A stretch of DNA of 49,747 nt from UBA6136 sp044350805 (lineage in GTDB: Bacteria > Pseudomonadota > Gammaproteobacteria > Methylococcales > Methylococcaceae). The stretch covers positions 1 through 49,747 of the forward strand of contig JBILGU010000019.1 in the NCBI GenBank assembly GCA_044350805.1. Reading direction: 5' to 3'. Positions 8,958 to 17,010 of the stretch are shown here, in pieces (position 1 is the stretch's first letter; each line of letters starts with the position of its first letter). The notes beneath the pieces are model-generated. The model was not told the DNA's origin, searched no databases, and was given only the letters and a program-made list of their open reading frames with translations. The position numbers and the translations under genes are program-made.

Positions 8958-9254
8958 TCACCATTGAAAAGCCACGAGCCACGCCAGAAACGTGATGAGA
9001 GCCCAAAGGGCCGGGTAAACCACAAGGGTTGGCTGCAAGGTCTCAGAAAGTCCCAGCCATTTGAAAAAGGCTTGCGCAATGGCGGTCAAAGGGAGTGCAA
9101 TGACCATGACGATGATCCAGGGTGGCCAGAAGGATCCCTGAAGGGAAACCAGTGGATCGCATCCCGTGAGGAGAAGGCTCGCCGGAATTAAAAGGGTCTG
9201 ACGCCTCAATAACATTGTGGCAGGATGGTGCATGGGTCTATCTTCAATCGGCAT
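8958..9254 (-). CDS. ytcA: YtcA-family small membrane lipoprotein
   Basis: A small protein (98 residues from the first ATG) with a lipobox, LLTGC, and two hydrophobic segments after the Cys, matching the YtcA family found upstream of mdtNO. The WPPWIIVMVIALPLTAIAQAFFKW and LVVYPALWALITFLAWLVAF segments are membrane-spanning. Internal ATGs at 9233 and 9215 would give more typical lipoprotein signals; the last would place the Cys at residue 19. No candidate has a good ribosome binding site. A TATATT box lies 7 bases before the first ATG, so either the message is leaderless or an internal start is used. The role is probably assembly or stability of the pump, but the family is uncharacterised. 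Confidence 0.75.
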   Translation of the reverse strand: MPIEDRPMHHPATMLLRRQTLLIPASLLLTGCDPLVSLQGSFWPPWIIVMVIALPLTAIAQAFFKWLGLSETLQPTLVVYPALWALITFLAWLVAFQW

Positions 9255-9290
9255 ACACTACAATATACCGCAAGATCCGGTCAGTCAGGC
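9254..9290 (-). promoter_or_regulatory. Candidate promoter of the ytcA-mdtNO operon
   Basis: On the minus strand TATATT (9267 to 9262) has a CTGACT-like -35 element about 15 bases upstream. Transcription would begin at about the A of the first ytcA ATG. The divergent mdtP-like gene starts 133 bases away, so the spacer probably holds control sites for both. No operator palindrome is obvious. Confidence 0.35.
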
Positions 9291-9387
9291 TTTTCAGGGC
9301 TCGACTTTCTGACCCTTCAATTGACGGCCAAGGATTCGTTGTGTCCAGTTCCCATTTTGCCTTTGCTGGCCATCAGCTGCCCGACGC

Positions 9388-10950
9388 ATGATTCAGTTAC
9401 TTCAACGGCCCAGTCTTTCACAAACGACGTCCATTGACTTAAGGTTCGTTTGTATCATCTCTTTGATCCTCCTGATCTCAGGCTGTGTCAGCAAAGGAGA
9501 ATCGCCCCGAATTACCGAGACCTACAATCCGATGTCGCAGGTGCCGGTCAATCATTTTGATCACTGGAAACCCTCAACGGAAACGGTTTCAGGGGCTGCA
9601 GATATCCGAACGTCTTCGGTCATCCCGCCTGCACCGGTGGGTTTCGCGCCTGGGAAAGTTCACGATCTTGTGGAACTTGTTGATGTGGGGCTTCGCGCCA
9701 ATCCCACGACGAAGAAAAGCTGGGAAGAGGCAAGATCCGCCGCGGCCGGGCTCGGGATCGCCGAGAGTGCCTGGCTGCCTGCGCTGACAGCTCAGTTTAC
9801 CGGTGGTTACTGGCGCTACCCCTTTCCTGCGCCGGCGACGGCAATCGGCCTTGCCGGAAACTCGATCAATCCCAATCTGCATTTGAGCTGGACGTTGTTT
9901 GATCGAACCCGTCCTGCGGAAATCGACCGGGCCACCGAACAGCTTCTTGCAATGAATCTGTCGTTGAATCGAAATCACCAGGAGGTCATGTATCAGGTTC
10001 AACAGGCGTTCTATGGCCTCATTGCCGCGAGAGCCAAGGTCCACGCAGCCGAAGCCACTCTGAAACAGAGCACCCGCAACGCAGATTCGGTCCGAGCCCA
10101 GCTTGAAAAGGGTCTGTCTACACAACCTGAATATCTGATGGCGGTTCAGGATCAGGCCAAGGCGGCCTATGAACTACAGACCACCCGTGGCCAGGTCATG
10201 GAAAAGGAGGCTGAACTTGCAGAACACTTGGCCATGCGGCCGGATCAGAATCTTGAAACCGTCACGCTCGATTCACAGGATCTGCCCGCAGATTCTGAGC
10301 GCTCAGCGGATGAAATCATTGATGCAGCCCTTGAAAATCGCCCTGATCTTGGGGCCAAGCTTGCGAGCCTTAGGGCACGGGATGCCGAAATTCGAAAAGC
10401 GGAGGCGAATTATTGGCCGCAACTCCTTGTCGCCGGTGATGCCGGGATGAAGCTCTGGAATTACTACAACGCCGAGCAGAATGTCGCACAGGTCGGCTAT
10501 CAGCCGGTTCACACCACCCAGCCAGTGGTTGATGGGTACCTCCAGATGAACTGGAACCTCTTTCAAGGCTTTTCAGGCGTCAATTCGGTTGCTGAAGCCG
10601 AAGCCAAGCGCAATGCCGCCCAAGCCGAGTATGAGACGTTACAGCTCAAGATCATGAAGGAGATCTGGAAGGCCTATGCCGAATTCAAAACCGCAGTTCG
10701 CAAGCGTGAATTTGCGATTGCGATGCTCAAAGCTTCAGAAAAAGCCTATGAGGGCGCACAAAAATCTTATGAGCAGGGAGTGATTACCGTTATCTCGCTG
10801 ATCCTCGCCGAGAGGAATCTTGCGCAGGCCCGATATACCGAGATCGACAGTAAGTCGTCCTTGCTCCTGGCTGCAGCGTCATTGGTCTATGCCAGTGGCA
10901 GCATAGTGCCTGATGCTTGGGATGGGTCAAAGGCCGCCCCCGGCCATTGA
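9388..10950 (+). CDS. mdtP: Outer-membrane efflux lipoprotein, TolC/NodT family, MdtP-like
   Basis: A 520-residue outer-membrane channel. The lipobox LLISGC puts the lipidated Cys at residue 33, after a hydrophobic signal. Two TolC-type repeats follow, with long Ala/Glu-rich helices (about 195-275 and 410-500) and periplasmic/barrel motifs such as NLHLSWTLFDRTRPAEIDRA and GYLQMNWNLFQGFSGVNSVAEAEAKRNAAQAEYE. It is divergent from the ytcA-mdtN-mdtO-like operon and completes the tripartite exporter, as mdtP does in E. coli, where it is co-directional instead. The ATG has no clear ribosome binding site, and the signal is longer than usual for a lipoprotein. Confidence 0.86.
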   Translation: MIQLLQRPSLSQTTSIDLRFVCIISLILLISGCVSKGESPRITETYNPMSQVPVNHFDHWKPSTETVSGAADIRTSSVIPPAPVGFAPGKVHDLVELVDVGLRANPTTKKSWEEARSAAAGLGIAESAWLPALTAQFTGGYWRYPFPAPATAIGLAGNSINPNLHLSWTLFDRTRPAEIDRATEQLLAMNLSLNRNHQEVMYQVQQAFYGLIAARAKVHAAEATLKQSTRNADSVRAQLEKGLSTQPEYLMAVQDQAKAAYELQTTRGQVMEKEAELAEHLAMRPDQNLETVTLDSQDLPADSERSADEIIDAALENRPDLGAKLASLRARDAEIRKAEANYWPQLLVAGDAGMKLWNYYNAEQNVAQVGYQPVHTTQPVVDGYLQMNWNLFQGFSGVNSVAEAEAKRNAAQAEYETLQLKIMKEIWKAYAEFKTAVRKREFAIAMLKASEKAYEGAQKSYEQGVITVISLILAERNLAQARYTEIDSKSSLLLAAASLVYASGSIVPDAWDGSKAAPGH

Positions 10951-10989
10951 ATTCTGGGCCGATTGAAACCAGCAGGGCTGGAAGGGGGC

Positions 10990-11010
10990 CGGAAGTTTAT
11001 TAGAGTTCCG
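10990..11010. terminator. Weak inverted repeat between convergent genes
   Basis: CGGAA (10990-10994) pairs with TTCCG (11006-11010) around an 11-base loop, with partial GG/CC extension. It lies between the convergent mdtP-like gene and the 34-residue membrane peptide gene. There is no T-run on either side, so a terminator role is only possible. Confidence 0.25.
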
Positions 11011-11022
11011 ACCCCGGATGCA

Positions 11023-11127
11023 TCACGCCAAGATCAATCCCGCCACACCAAAGGCAAGAATCCAACCGAAGGCCATAGAGAAACCCCAGAGGAGTCCATC
11101 GAGAAGGTTACCAAACGCACGAAACAT
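11023..11127 (-). CDS. 34-residue hydrophobic membrane peptide
   Basis: A short gene with a strong AGGAG ribosome binding site 8 bases before its ATG at 11127. The 34-residue product starts MFRAFGNLLDGLLWGFSM, and almost all of residues 8-34 are hydrophobic, Gly/Ala/Leu-rich and end GLILA, consistent with a single membrane helix. It follows tlpA on the same strand by 70 bases and may be the last gene of the CzcC-like / dsbD / tlpA run. I do not recognise a family. Support comes from the ribosome binding site, clean start and stop and biased composition; the risk is that so short a frame could be chance. Confidence 0.55.
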   Translation of the reverse strand: MFRAFGNLLDGLLWGFSMAFGWILAFGVAGLILA

Positions 11128-11197
11128 CACGGTACTCCTGTTGATTTTAGGAAATTTCACTATGGGCGCGAGCGGCATTGCTGTCAAATGCCGATCA

Positions 11198-11698
11198 TCA
11201 GGGTTTTTCTGCCAATAGTTCGACGATGGCCTTGTCCAGTGTCCCTCGATCAGAATTGCTGAAACCCCGATGGACATGCCGAAGGTTTCCCTTGCGGTCA
11301 ATCAGATAGCTGGTGGGCATCGTCTCAAGACTATAGGTCTTGGGGCACTCGCCCTGGGGATCATGCACCACCGTGAATTTCGTTGGATGGCTGCTCAGGA
11401 AAGCCTCGGCTTCCTCGCGTGTCTCGTCGACACTGATGGCAACAAGCTCAAGGCCTTCGGCCTTGTATTTTTTTGCGGTCTCCATCATGAAGGGAAACGA
11501 GAGAGCACACGGGCCGCACCATGAGGCCCAGAAGTCCAGATACACCACCTTGCCCTTGAGACTCTCCAGCGTCAGATCCTTACCGTCCTTGAGGGTTTTC
11601 ATGGGGCAGGTCTTGGCGGGTTCCTGAAGGGAATCCAGGGCGTGGGAACTTTGCGTCAAAAGCACGAGAAGAGCCAGAAGGGCAAGCGAACGATGCAT
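11198..11698 (-). CDS. TlpA/ResA-type periplasmic thiol-disulfide protein
   Basis: A 166-residue secreted thioredoxin-fold protein. A signal peptide (1-20, ending SHA) is followed by the KGKVVYLDFWASWCGPC core, with CGPC at 61-64. FPFMMETAKKYKAEGLELVAISVDE and the cis-Pro loop TMPTSYLID follow. TlpA-like proteins reduce periplasmic disulfides, for instance in apocytochrome c or copper-handling proteins, and draw electrons from DsbD or CcdA. It starts 8 bases after the dsbD stop, so DsbD is the likely reductant. An extra pair of Cys residues (C31 and the Cys of GECPKTY) lies outside the active site. Confidence 0.9.
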   Translation of the reverse strand: MHRSLALLALLVLLTQSSHALDSLQEPAKTCPMKTLKDGKDLTLESLKGKVVYLDFWASWCGPCALSFPFMMETAKKYKAEGLELVAISVDETREEAEAFLSSHPTKFTVVHDPQGECPKTYSLETMPTSYLIDRKGNLRHVHRGFSNSDRGTLDKAIVELLAEKP

Positions 11699-11706
11699 AC
11701 AGAATC

Positions 11707-13551
11707 CTAGGGTGGTGTGTTTCCGGTCGAGATGCCGAACGCCGCAATGACGTGGCGATTGAAGAGTACAGGTTCCATATAGCCGACGATGCGGCGTTCT
11801 CGGATTTCCTGATTCCCGGCTTTGAAAAACAGGGTGGTGGGAGGGCCAATCAGATTGAATCGTTTGAGGAGCGCGAGATCAGCTTCCGTCTGATCGGTCA
11901 CATCAGCCTTTAGGAGGACAACATCTTTCAATGTGTTCTGAACGATGGGATCTGCGAAGGTTTCTGTTTCCATTTCCTGGCAGGCGGTACACCAGTCGGC
12001 ATAGAAGTCCAGCATGACGGATTTATTGAGTTGCGCGGCATTGCGGATGTGTTCCTCAAGTTCCTGAACGGAGGTCACCGGCATGAATGCGAGTCTTGGC
12101 CCCGTATTTTCCTTCTCATGCCTCTGACCGATTCTCAGATTTTCAAGCGGGTGCAGAGGGTCATCTCCTTTGCTGGCCGCACCAATCAGAAGGAGGACGC
12201 CATAGGCCAGGAGGATGACGCCTGCCCCCTTGGCAAAGCGGGGAAGGAGATTTGACGGACGGGGCAGAGCTTCAAGCGCACCAAGACTCATGGCGGCGAG
12301 GATTAGGAGTGAACCCCAGAGAAAAAGCATGACGTCCTTCGGAAGAATTCGGGACAGGAGCCAAAGAGCAACGCCGAGCAGTCCGAAACCGAATACGGAT
12401 TTGATGGCGTCCATCCAGTGCCCCGCTTTCGGTAGGAGTGTCCCCGCGGAGGTGCCAATCGCCAGCAAGGGCAGTCCCATGCCGATACCAAGGCAAAAAA
12501 GAGCAAAACCGCCAAAAACGGCATCACCCGTTTCACCGATATAGATCAGGGCGCCTGCAAGCGGAGCGGCAACGCAAGGCCCAACGATCAGTGCTGAAAG
12601 AAAGCCCATGGTGGCGCTACCCCAGAGCGTGCCTTTCTCCTGGCGATTGCTGAGCGCTGTCAGGTGGTTCTGCAAGGTACCCGGGACCTGAAGTGAAAAG
12701 GCGCCAAACATCGAGAGCGCCAAAAGTACAAAAAATCCGCTGAACACCGCAATGACGGTCGGGTTCTGCAAGGTCGCCTGAAGGTTATGTCCGAAGAGCC
12801 CTGCAAGGACTCCAAAGAGCGTATAGGCCAATGCCGATGCGAGGACATAGGCCAGCGAAAGGGCGAAGGCGCGGCGGGGATTGATGTGCGTTCCCTGGCC
12901 GGCAATCAGCCCTGAAAGGATCGGAATCATGGGGAAAATGCAGGGTGTAAAGGCCAGAAGGAGGCCCATCCCAAGAAAGCTGAGCCCCGTCGTAAAAAGA
13001 GTCTCAGTTTTGAGTGCATCAACGATCTGGCACTGCTCGGATCGTGCACCCGGCGCAACAGGAAGGCCGCGAGTGGCACACTCTGAGTCTATGATTGGCG
13101 TCATCAATGGCAAAGGGCTCGCACCCTCCAGTGAAATCAATTCACGCTGCGGCGGATAGCACGATCCTGCCTCCTGGCAGCCTTGGTACGAAACCTTGAG
13201 GGTTCCGATTTCGGGTGGTTTCGGAAGGGCAAGGAGGGGAATCCTGATCTCCTGATGCCCCCGGGCGACGATGGTGTGGCCCATGGTCGGATCGACCAGG
13301 ATTTCGCCCTCCGGCATAGCGAAGGCACCGAGTACTACGGCATCACTTCCGGGCTGGATCTTCAGCCGTTCCAGATAAAGGTGATACCCCTTTTGGATGT
13401 CAAAACTGATCTTGACGCCATCATGATCAATGACACTTTGAAAACCAAACGCCGCGCTGGCCGGCAAGGGGATCTCTCGCGCAACGCTCAACTGGGATTG
13501 GCTCAGGAAAATGAGCGAAATGCCTATTAGCAAAAGGCGGGTTAATGCCAT
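11707..13551 (-). CDS. dsbD: Thiol:disulfide interchange protein DsbD
   Basis: DsbD carries electrons from cytosolic thioredoxin across the inner membrane to periplasmic partners. All three parts are visible in 614 residues: a signal peptide and an N-terminal immunoglobulin-like domain with its Cys pair (C125 and C131, CQEAGSCYPP); a membrane domain of eight segments with TPCIFPMIPIL and GPCVAAPLAGALIYI, each carrying one redox Cys; and a C-terminal thioredoxin domain with CTAC at 521-524. ATG at 13551 is chosen over TTG at 13563. A good promoter lies just upstream. TlpA follows 8 bases later and is a plausible client. Similarity to ScsB-type copper proteins is possible, but the three-domain layout is plain DsbD. 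Confidence 0.94.
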   Translation of the reverse strand: MALTRLLLIGISLIFLSQSQLSVAREIPLPASAAFGFQSVIDHDGVKISFDIQKGYHLYLERLKIQPGSDAVVLGAFAMPEGEILVDPTMGHTIVARGHQEIRIPLLALPKPPEIGTLKVSYQGCQEAGSCYPPQRELISLEGASPLPLMTPIIDSECATRGLPVAPGARSEQCQIVDALKTETLFTTGLSFLGMGLLLAFTPCIFPMIPILSGLIAGQGTHINPRRAFALSLAYVLASALAYTLFGVLAGLFGHNLQATLQNPTVIAVFSGFFVLLALSMFGAFSLQVPGTLQNHLTALSNRQEKGTLWGSATMGFLSALIVGPCVAAPLAGALIYIGETGDAVFGGFALFCLGIGMGLPLLAIGTSAGTLLPKAGHWMDAIKSVFGFGLLGVALWLLSRILPKDVMLFLWGSLLILAAMSLGALEALPRPSNLLPRFAKGAGVILLAYGVLLLIGAASKGDDPLHPLENLRIGQRHEKENTGPRLAFMPVTSVQELEEHIRNAAQLNKSVMLDFYADWCTACQEMETETFADPIVQNTLKDVVLLKADVTDQTEADLALLKRFNLIGPPTTLFFKAGNQEIRERRIVGYMEPVLFNRHVIAAFGISTGNTPP

Positions 13552-13585
13552 GTAGGTCAGCAAATGGGATGGATGAAGCGTCGCG

Positions 13586-13615
13586 ATTATAAGGCGACAT
13601 TCAAGGCGGTGTCGT
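13586..13615 (-). promoter_or_regulatory. Candidate sigma-70 promoter for dsbD-tlpA
   Basis: On the minus strand a perfect TATAAT (13591 to 13586) is preceded, with an 18-base spacer, by ACGACA (13615 to 13610; four of six -35 consensus bases). The start would be near 13579, giving a leader of about 28 bases to the dsbD ATG. It sits in the 64-base gap after the CzcC-like gene, so dsbD-tlpA can be expressed apart from it. Confidence 0.55.
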
Positions 13616-13627
13616 TAGTTGCGCTAA

Positions 13628-14971
13628 TTACTTGTATGAAGGGGGCGAATTATTCGCCTGAGGGTCGCTTCCAAGGAAGCGATGCATCACGTCTTCCCCG
13701 AGAGCCATCATGAGATCTGCGTAGGCAATCGACTCATCAGTCCTTGCCGCATAGTACTCCACCATCAATTTTGTATAGGTTCGTTCCGCATCCAAAAGAT
13801 CAATCAGACCGATGGCCCCTTGATTGTAGGCATATTCCTGGGCGTCACGGACTTTCTCGATGCGCTGACGGGATTCGTTTTCAAACCGATTGGCGATGGC
13901 GCGGGTCGCCAACAGTCGTGCGTGTGATGCAATCACATCGGCTCGAATACTGTTTCGAATCTGTTCAAGCTCAAGCCGTGAAGCGTTGAGTTCTGCCGCT
14001 GCTTTGCTCACTTCACCCTGAAACTGATACCACGCAGGGATTGGAGCATTGATGCTGAAGGTTCCCGTGTAGGGTCTTACATTCCCTGAATCTTGTATGA
14101 AACCACCGGAAATGGTGACATCTGGAACGACCAGCCGACGGGAGAGCTCCAGCTCAGTCTCCATTTTTTCAGTGCGAAGTTCCTGTGCCCTGTAGTCCGG
14201 TCTTGATTCATAGGCCTCCTCGATCAGAGGATCCAGCGAGGTTTTCAAAAGCGAAGAGGGCACATCCGGCCAGCGTTCGGTTACACGGAGCGTCGGACTG
14301 ATTTGTGGCCAATTCAAAAGCGCGGCGAGTTCACTTTGTGCGCTCTTGAGTGCTGCCTCGGCCCGATCCACATCTGCCCGTATCTTCAGTTCCTCGATTT
14401 CAACCCGGATCAGATCAGACTCTGCAATATCCCCGGCATGGAGTCGTGTTCGGCTGGCTTCAACAATCTTGAGATAATTTTGATCATTGGCTTCAAGAAA
14501 CTCCCGCTTCTTCTGGGAGAGAAGCAGCTGGTAGTGTGCTTTCCTGACGGTGTTGGCCAGGACGCGAATGAGATTCCTAAAATCGGTCTCGACAGCCTCG
14601 CGTTCTTGCTGGCTGCTTTCGGTGCGGAGTTGTCTTTTCCCATTGGTCTGAATCAGCTGAGTGACGATCACGCTCATACCCAGCGCATTGGTATCAGAGA
14701 CATTGTGGGTTTTTGGAAAGAAATGGGACGTTTGGGTGCTGAGTTCATTGAACCCGAGACTCAGAAGTGGGTTTGGAATGGCGCTGGCAATCAGGGTCTG
14801 TGCTTCTGCACGGTCGATGTTGTAGTGACCTGAAATCAGATCCAGGTTGCGCTCGAAGAAAAGGGCCAGGACTTCCTGCTCATTCAGCGCGGTCACTTCC
14901 TCGGCAGCGATGGGTGCAGCAAGGGTCAGATTCAGGAGGGAAAGTGTCAATAACCGCACCACCCAGCGCAT
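13628..14971 (-). CDS. Outer-membrane efflux protein, CzcC-like (TolC superfamily)
   Basis: A 447-residue outer-membrane channel subunit. The start at 14971 puts a normal signal peptide at the N-terminus (MRWVVRLLTLSLLNLTLAAPIAAEE); the frame is open further, to 15058, but that extension is hydrophilic and Cys-rich. Features typical of metal-efflux CzcC proteins are ASAIPNPLLSLGFNE early on, VTQLIQTNGKRQLRTES near residue 110, and two long coiled-coil helical hairpins. The closing segment AYNQGAIGLIDLLDAERTYTKLMVEYYAARTDESIAYADLMMALGE is the usual TolC/CzcC signature. No CzcA/CzcB partner is nearby; dsbD and tlpA follow on the same strand. Ion specificity cannot be read from sequence. Confidence 0.83.
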   Translation of the reverse strand: MRWVVRLLTLSLLNLTLAAPIAAEEVTALNEQEVLALFFERNLDLISGHYNIDRAEAQTLIASAIPNPLLSLGFNELSTQTSHFFPKTHNVSDTNALGMSVIVTQLIQTNGKRQLRTESSQQEREAVETDFRNLIRVLANTVRKAHYQLLLSQKKREFLEANDQNYLKIVEASRTRLHAGDIAESDLIRVEIEELKIRADVDRAEAALKSAQSELAALLNWPQISPTLRVTERWPDVPSSLLKTSLDPLIEEAYESRPDYRAQELRTEKMETELELSRRLVVPDVTISGGFIQDSGNVRPYTGTFSINAPIPAWYQFQGEVSKAAAELNASRLELEQIRNSIRADVIASHARLLATRAIANRFENESRQRIEKVRDAQEYAYNQGAIGLIDLLDAERTYTKLMVEYYAARTDESIAYADLMMALGEDVMHRFLGSDPQANNSPPSYK

Positions 14972-15273
14972 GCGGGTGGCGCATTCAAAAGAGGCTGCAT
15001 TGAGATCACATCCTTTGAGTATGCCCTCGGCGCAGGATTTAAGGTCAACGCGGTTCATTCCAAAGCCTGAGACGGAAAAAAGAGGAAAGGGCGCATTCCA
15101 GGGGATCAGCTCTCAGAATCCGAATCGATGGGGATGGTCTGCAGGACCGCGGTAGGGTTCGATATGCATTTAATTCTCTGGACATATTGTTCTGCAATCA
15201 TGCAGGGTTAAACATTAAATTGCCTTTCGTTAGCCGGTTTGCCCTGATGGGGTTTCAGGATCTTTGGCCGGCA
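14972..15273. other. Divergent intergenic region between czcC-like and porin genes
   Basis: About 300 bases without a convincing gene. Both neighbouring frames stay open into it (minus strand to 15058; plus strand from a TTG at 15187), but the extensions have no family support. The part from about 15150 to 15230 is AT-rich and includes TATGCATTTAAT and ATTAAAT stretches, a likely place for divergent promoters. I see no clear operator or riboswitch. Confidence 0.4.
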
Positions 15274-16788
15274 ATGTTCGTCATGTCATCTCTCAAAGAA
15301 AAATACCGCATTTACTTTCTCCACGCCTGGGCTCGTCCCTGGGTGCGTGTTTTGATGGTTGTGGCCTTGTCGCTTTCAGCTTCTGTTGCCTTTGCCGAAT
15401 CAGCTGAACCTGACGGGCGCGAAGCGGATGAGTTTGATTTTATGAACGTCCTTTCCGATGAGGGGCTTCATGATCTGACCGATGAGCGATGGAACGCCTA
15501 CGGCCAGGCGACCTATATCTACAGCTGGAAACCCCGGTTTCCTGCGCTCTACACCAATCTGAATGGCACGCCGAATTCGCTGCTGCCCGAAGCTGAAACC
15601 AGCTTCACGGCGACGGCTACGGGGTTCTTTGGTGTCAAGACCTGGGACGGCGGTGAAATCTATGCGGTTCCTGAAATGATCTCCGAGCGACCCCTTTCGG
15701 ATCTCAAGGGCTTGGGCAGTACGATCCAGAATTTCGAACTCCAGAAGACCGGGGGGGTTCAGCCTGTCATCTACCTCTCGCGCGTTTATTTTCGCCAGAC
15801 GTTCGGATTGGGCGGAGATCGTTTGCCGGTGGAATCGGATCCGATGCAGCTTGGAACAACCGTTGACAGTCGACGGCTGGTGTTCAATGTCGGCAATTTC
15901 AGTGCGCTCGATATCTTCGATAAAAACAGCTTTTCCGGCGATCTTCGCCGTCAGTTTTTGAATATGGCGTTCCTGACCTATGCCGCCTACGATTTTGGTG
16001 CCGATGCCCGAGGCTACAGTTGGGGAGGAACCGTGCAGTATATCCACGACGACTGGGCGATCCGGGCAGGTCGTGTGATTGTTCCCTATCACCCCAACCA
16101 GTTGACGCTCGATTGGGATATCACCCAGTTCTACAGTGATTCTTATGAAATCGAACATTCGCATCTCATCGGCGATCAGCCCGGCGTGATTCGGATTCTC
16201 GGGTTTCGTAATCGGGAAAACATGGGCAATTTTCAAGATGCCGTATCGGTCTATCAACTCAATCCCGCGAAATACAACGCAACGACCTGTACCTCCTGGA
16301 ACTACGGCAATCCGAACCCGACAGCCCCGGACCTTTGCTGGGTCCGAAAGCCCAACATCAAGATCGGGATCGGCATCAACATCGAACAGCAGGTGATGGA
16401 TGGGGTCGGCGTCTTTCTCCGGGGCATGTGGAACGATGGTTCTACGGAAGTGTATTCCTACACGTCTACGGATCGTTCGCTCTCTTTGGGAACATTGGTT
16501 AATGGATGGCATTGGGGGCGTGATCGCGATCTGGCCGGTCTTGGCTATGGGCAAGGCTGGATTTCAAAGTCCCATGCGACGTATCTGGGTCTTGGCGGTA
16601 TCGATGGCTTTATCGGTGACGGTGCCATCAACTGGCGCTCAGAGCACGTCGTGGATCTTTTCTACAGCGTGAACATTCTGAATCCGATGTGGGTGACGGC
16701 CGATTTTCAGTACATCGCCAATCCTGCCTACAACCAGGATCGAGGCCCCGTGAACATCTATTCCCTCAGGTTCCATACCGAGTTTTAG
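15274..16788 (+). CDS. Carbohydrate-selective porin, OprB family
   Basis: An outer-membrane beta-barrel of the OprB family, about 504 residues from the ATG at 15274 (other in-frame ATGs at 15247 and 15283; no start has a good ribosome binding site). The signal peptide ends ALSLSASVAFA-ES. Family features include the early WNAYGQATYIYSWKPRFPALYTNLNG segment, SFTATATGFFGVKTWDGGEIYAVPEMI, the YLSRVYFRQTFGLGG strand, GNFSALDIFDKNSFSGDLRRQFLNMAF and a C-terminus ending in Phe (RFHTEF), the barrel assembly signal. OprB proteins admit sugars in Pseudomonas but are also common in organisms with little sugar use. It is divergent from the czcC-like gene. Confidence 0.85.
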   Translation: MFVMSSLKEKYRIYFLHAWARPWVRVLMVVALSLSASVAFAESAEPDGREADEFDFMNVLSDEGLHDLTDERWNAYGQATYIYSWKPRFPALYTNLNGTPNSLLPEAETSFTATATGFFGVKTWDGGEIYAVPEMISERPLSDLKGLGSTIQNFELQKTGGVQPVIYLSRVYFRQTFGLGGDRLPVESDPMQLGTTVDSRRLVFNVGNFSALDIFDKNSFSGDLRRQFLNMAFLTYAAYDFGADARGYSWGGTVQYIHDDWAIRAGRVIVPYHPNQLTLDWDITQFYSDSYEIEHSHLIGDQPGVIRILGFRNRENMGNFQDAVSVYQLNPAKYNATTCTSWNYGNPNPTAPDLCWVRKPNIKIGIGINIEQQVMDGVGVFLRGMWNDGSTEVYSYTSTDRSLSLGTLVNGWHWGRDRDLAGLGYGQGWISKSHATYLGLGGIDGFIGDGAINWRSEHVVDLFYSVNILNPMWVTADFQYIANPAYNQDRGPVNIYSLRFHTEF

Positions 16789-16805
16789 ATGATTAAACCG
16801 GCGAG

Positions 16806-16846
16806 AGCCCCCCCGGAGCCTGAGGGAGCACAGGGCGCAGGGGGCT
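16806..16846. repeat. Inverted repeat downstream of the porin gene
   Basis: AGCCCCC (16806-16812) pairs with GGGGGCT (16840-16846) around a G/A-rich 27-base loop. It lies 18 bases after the porin stop and could act as a transcription end, although no T-run follows. Confidence 0.35.
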
Positions 16847-16853
16847 ACCGCCA

Positions 16854-16882
16854 AGTAGGAGTCGGGTCTGGACCCGACCTAT
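16854..16882. repeat. REP-like palindromic element
   Basis: GTCGGGTC (16861-16868) and GACCCGAC (16871-16878) form a perfect 8-bp inverted repeat with a 2-base centre, preceded by GTAGGA and followed by CTATG. A GTAGG lead followed by a GC-rich hairpin resembles proteobacterial REP elements. No REP-associated transposase gene is in the window. Only one copy was noticed, so repeat status needs a genome search. Confidence 0.4.
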
Positions 16883-16948
16883 GAAATCAGATGCACTTCT
16901 CGTGCCAATGATGAGCGCGAGAGGATCCTTGAGCGGACTTCACGTATC

Positions 16949-16980
16949 GCCCCTTAGCTGGCGGATTTGAGCCAAGGGGC
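16949..16980. terminator. Stem-loop after the secreted repeat-protein gene
   Basis: GCCCCTT (16949-16955) pairs with AAGGGGC (16974-16980), with an inner GGC/GCC pairing in the 18-base loop. It sits about 30 bases past the minus-strand gene that ends at 17011 and between convergent genes. It could serve as a terminator in either direction. T-runs are absent. Confidence 0.4.
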
Positions 16981-17010
16981 AGAACCACCCAGGCTCATTT
17001 GAACCCTTTT

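Noticed and set aside
15400..16554. A 384-codon minus-strand frame antisense to the porin gene
   Set aside because: The porin has a signal peptide, family motifs and a terminal Phe; the antisense product matches nothing and has no ribosome binding site.
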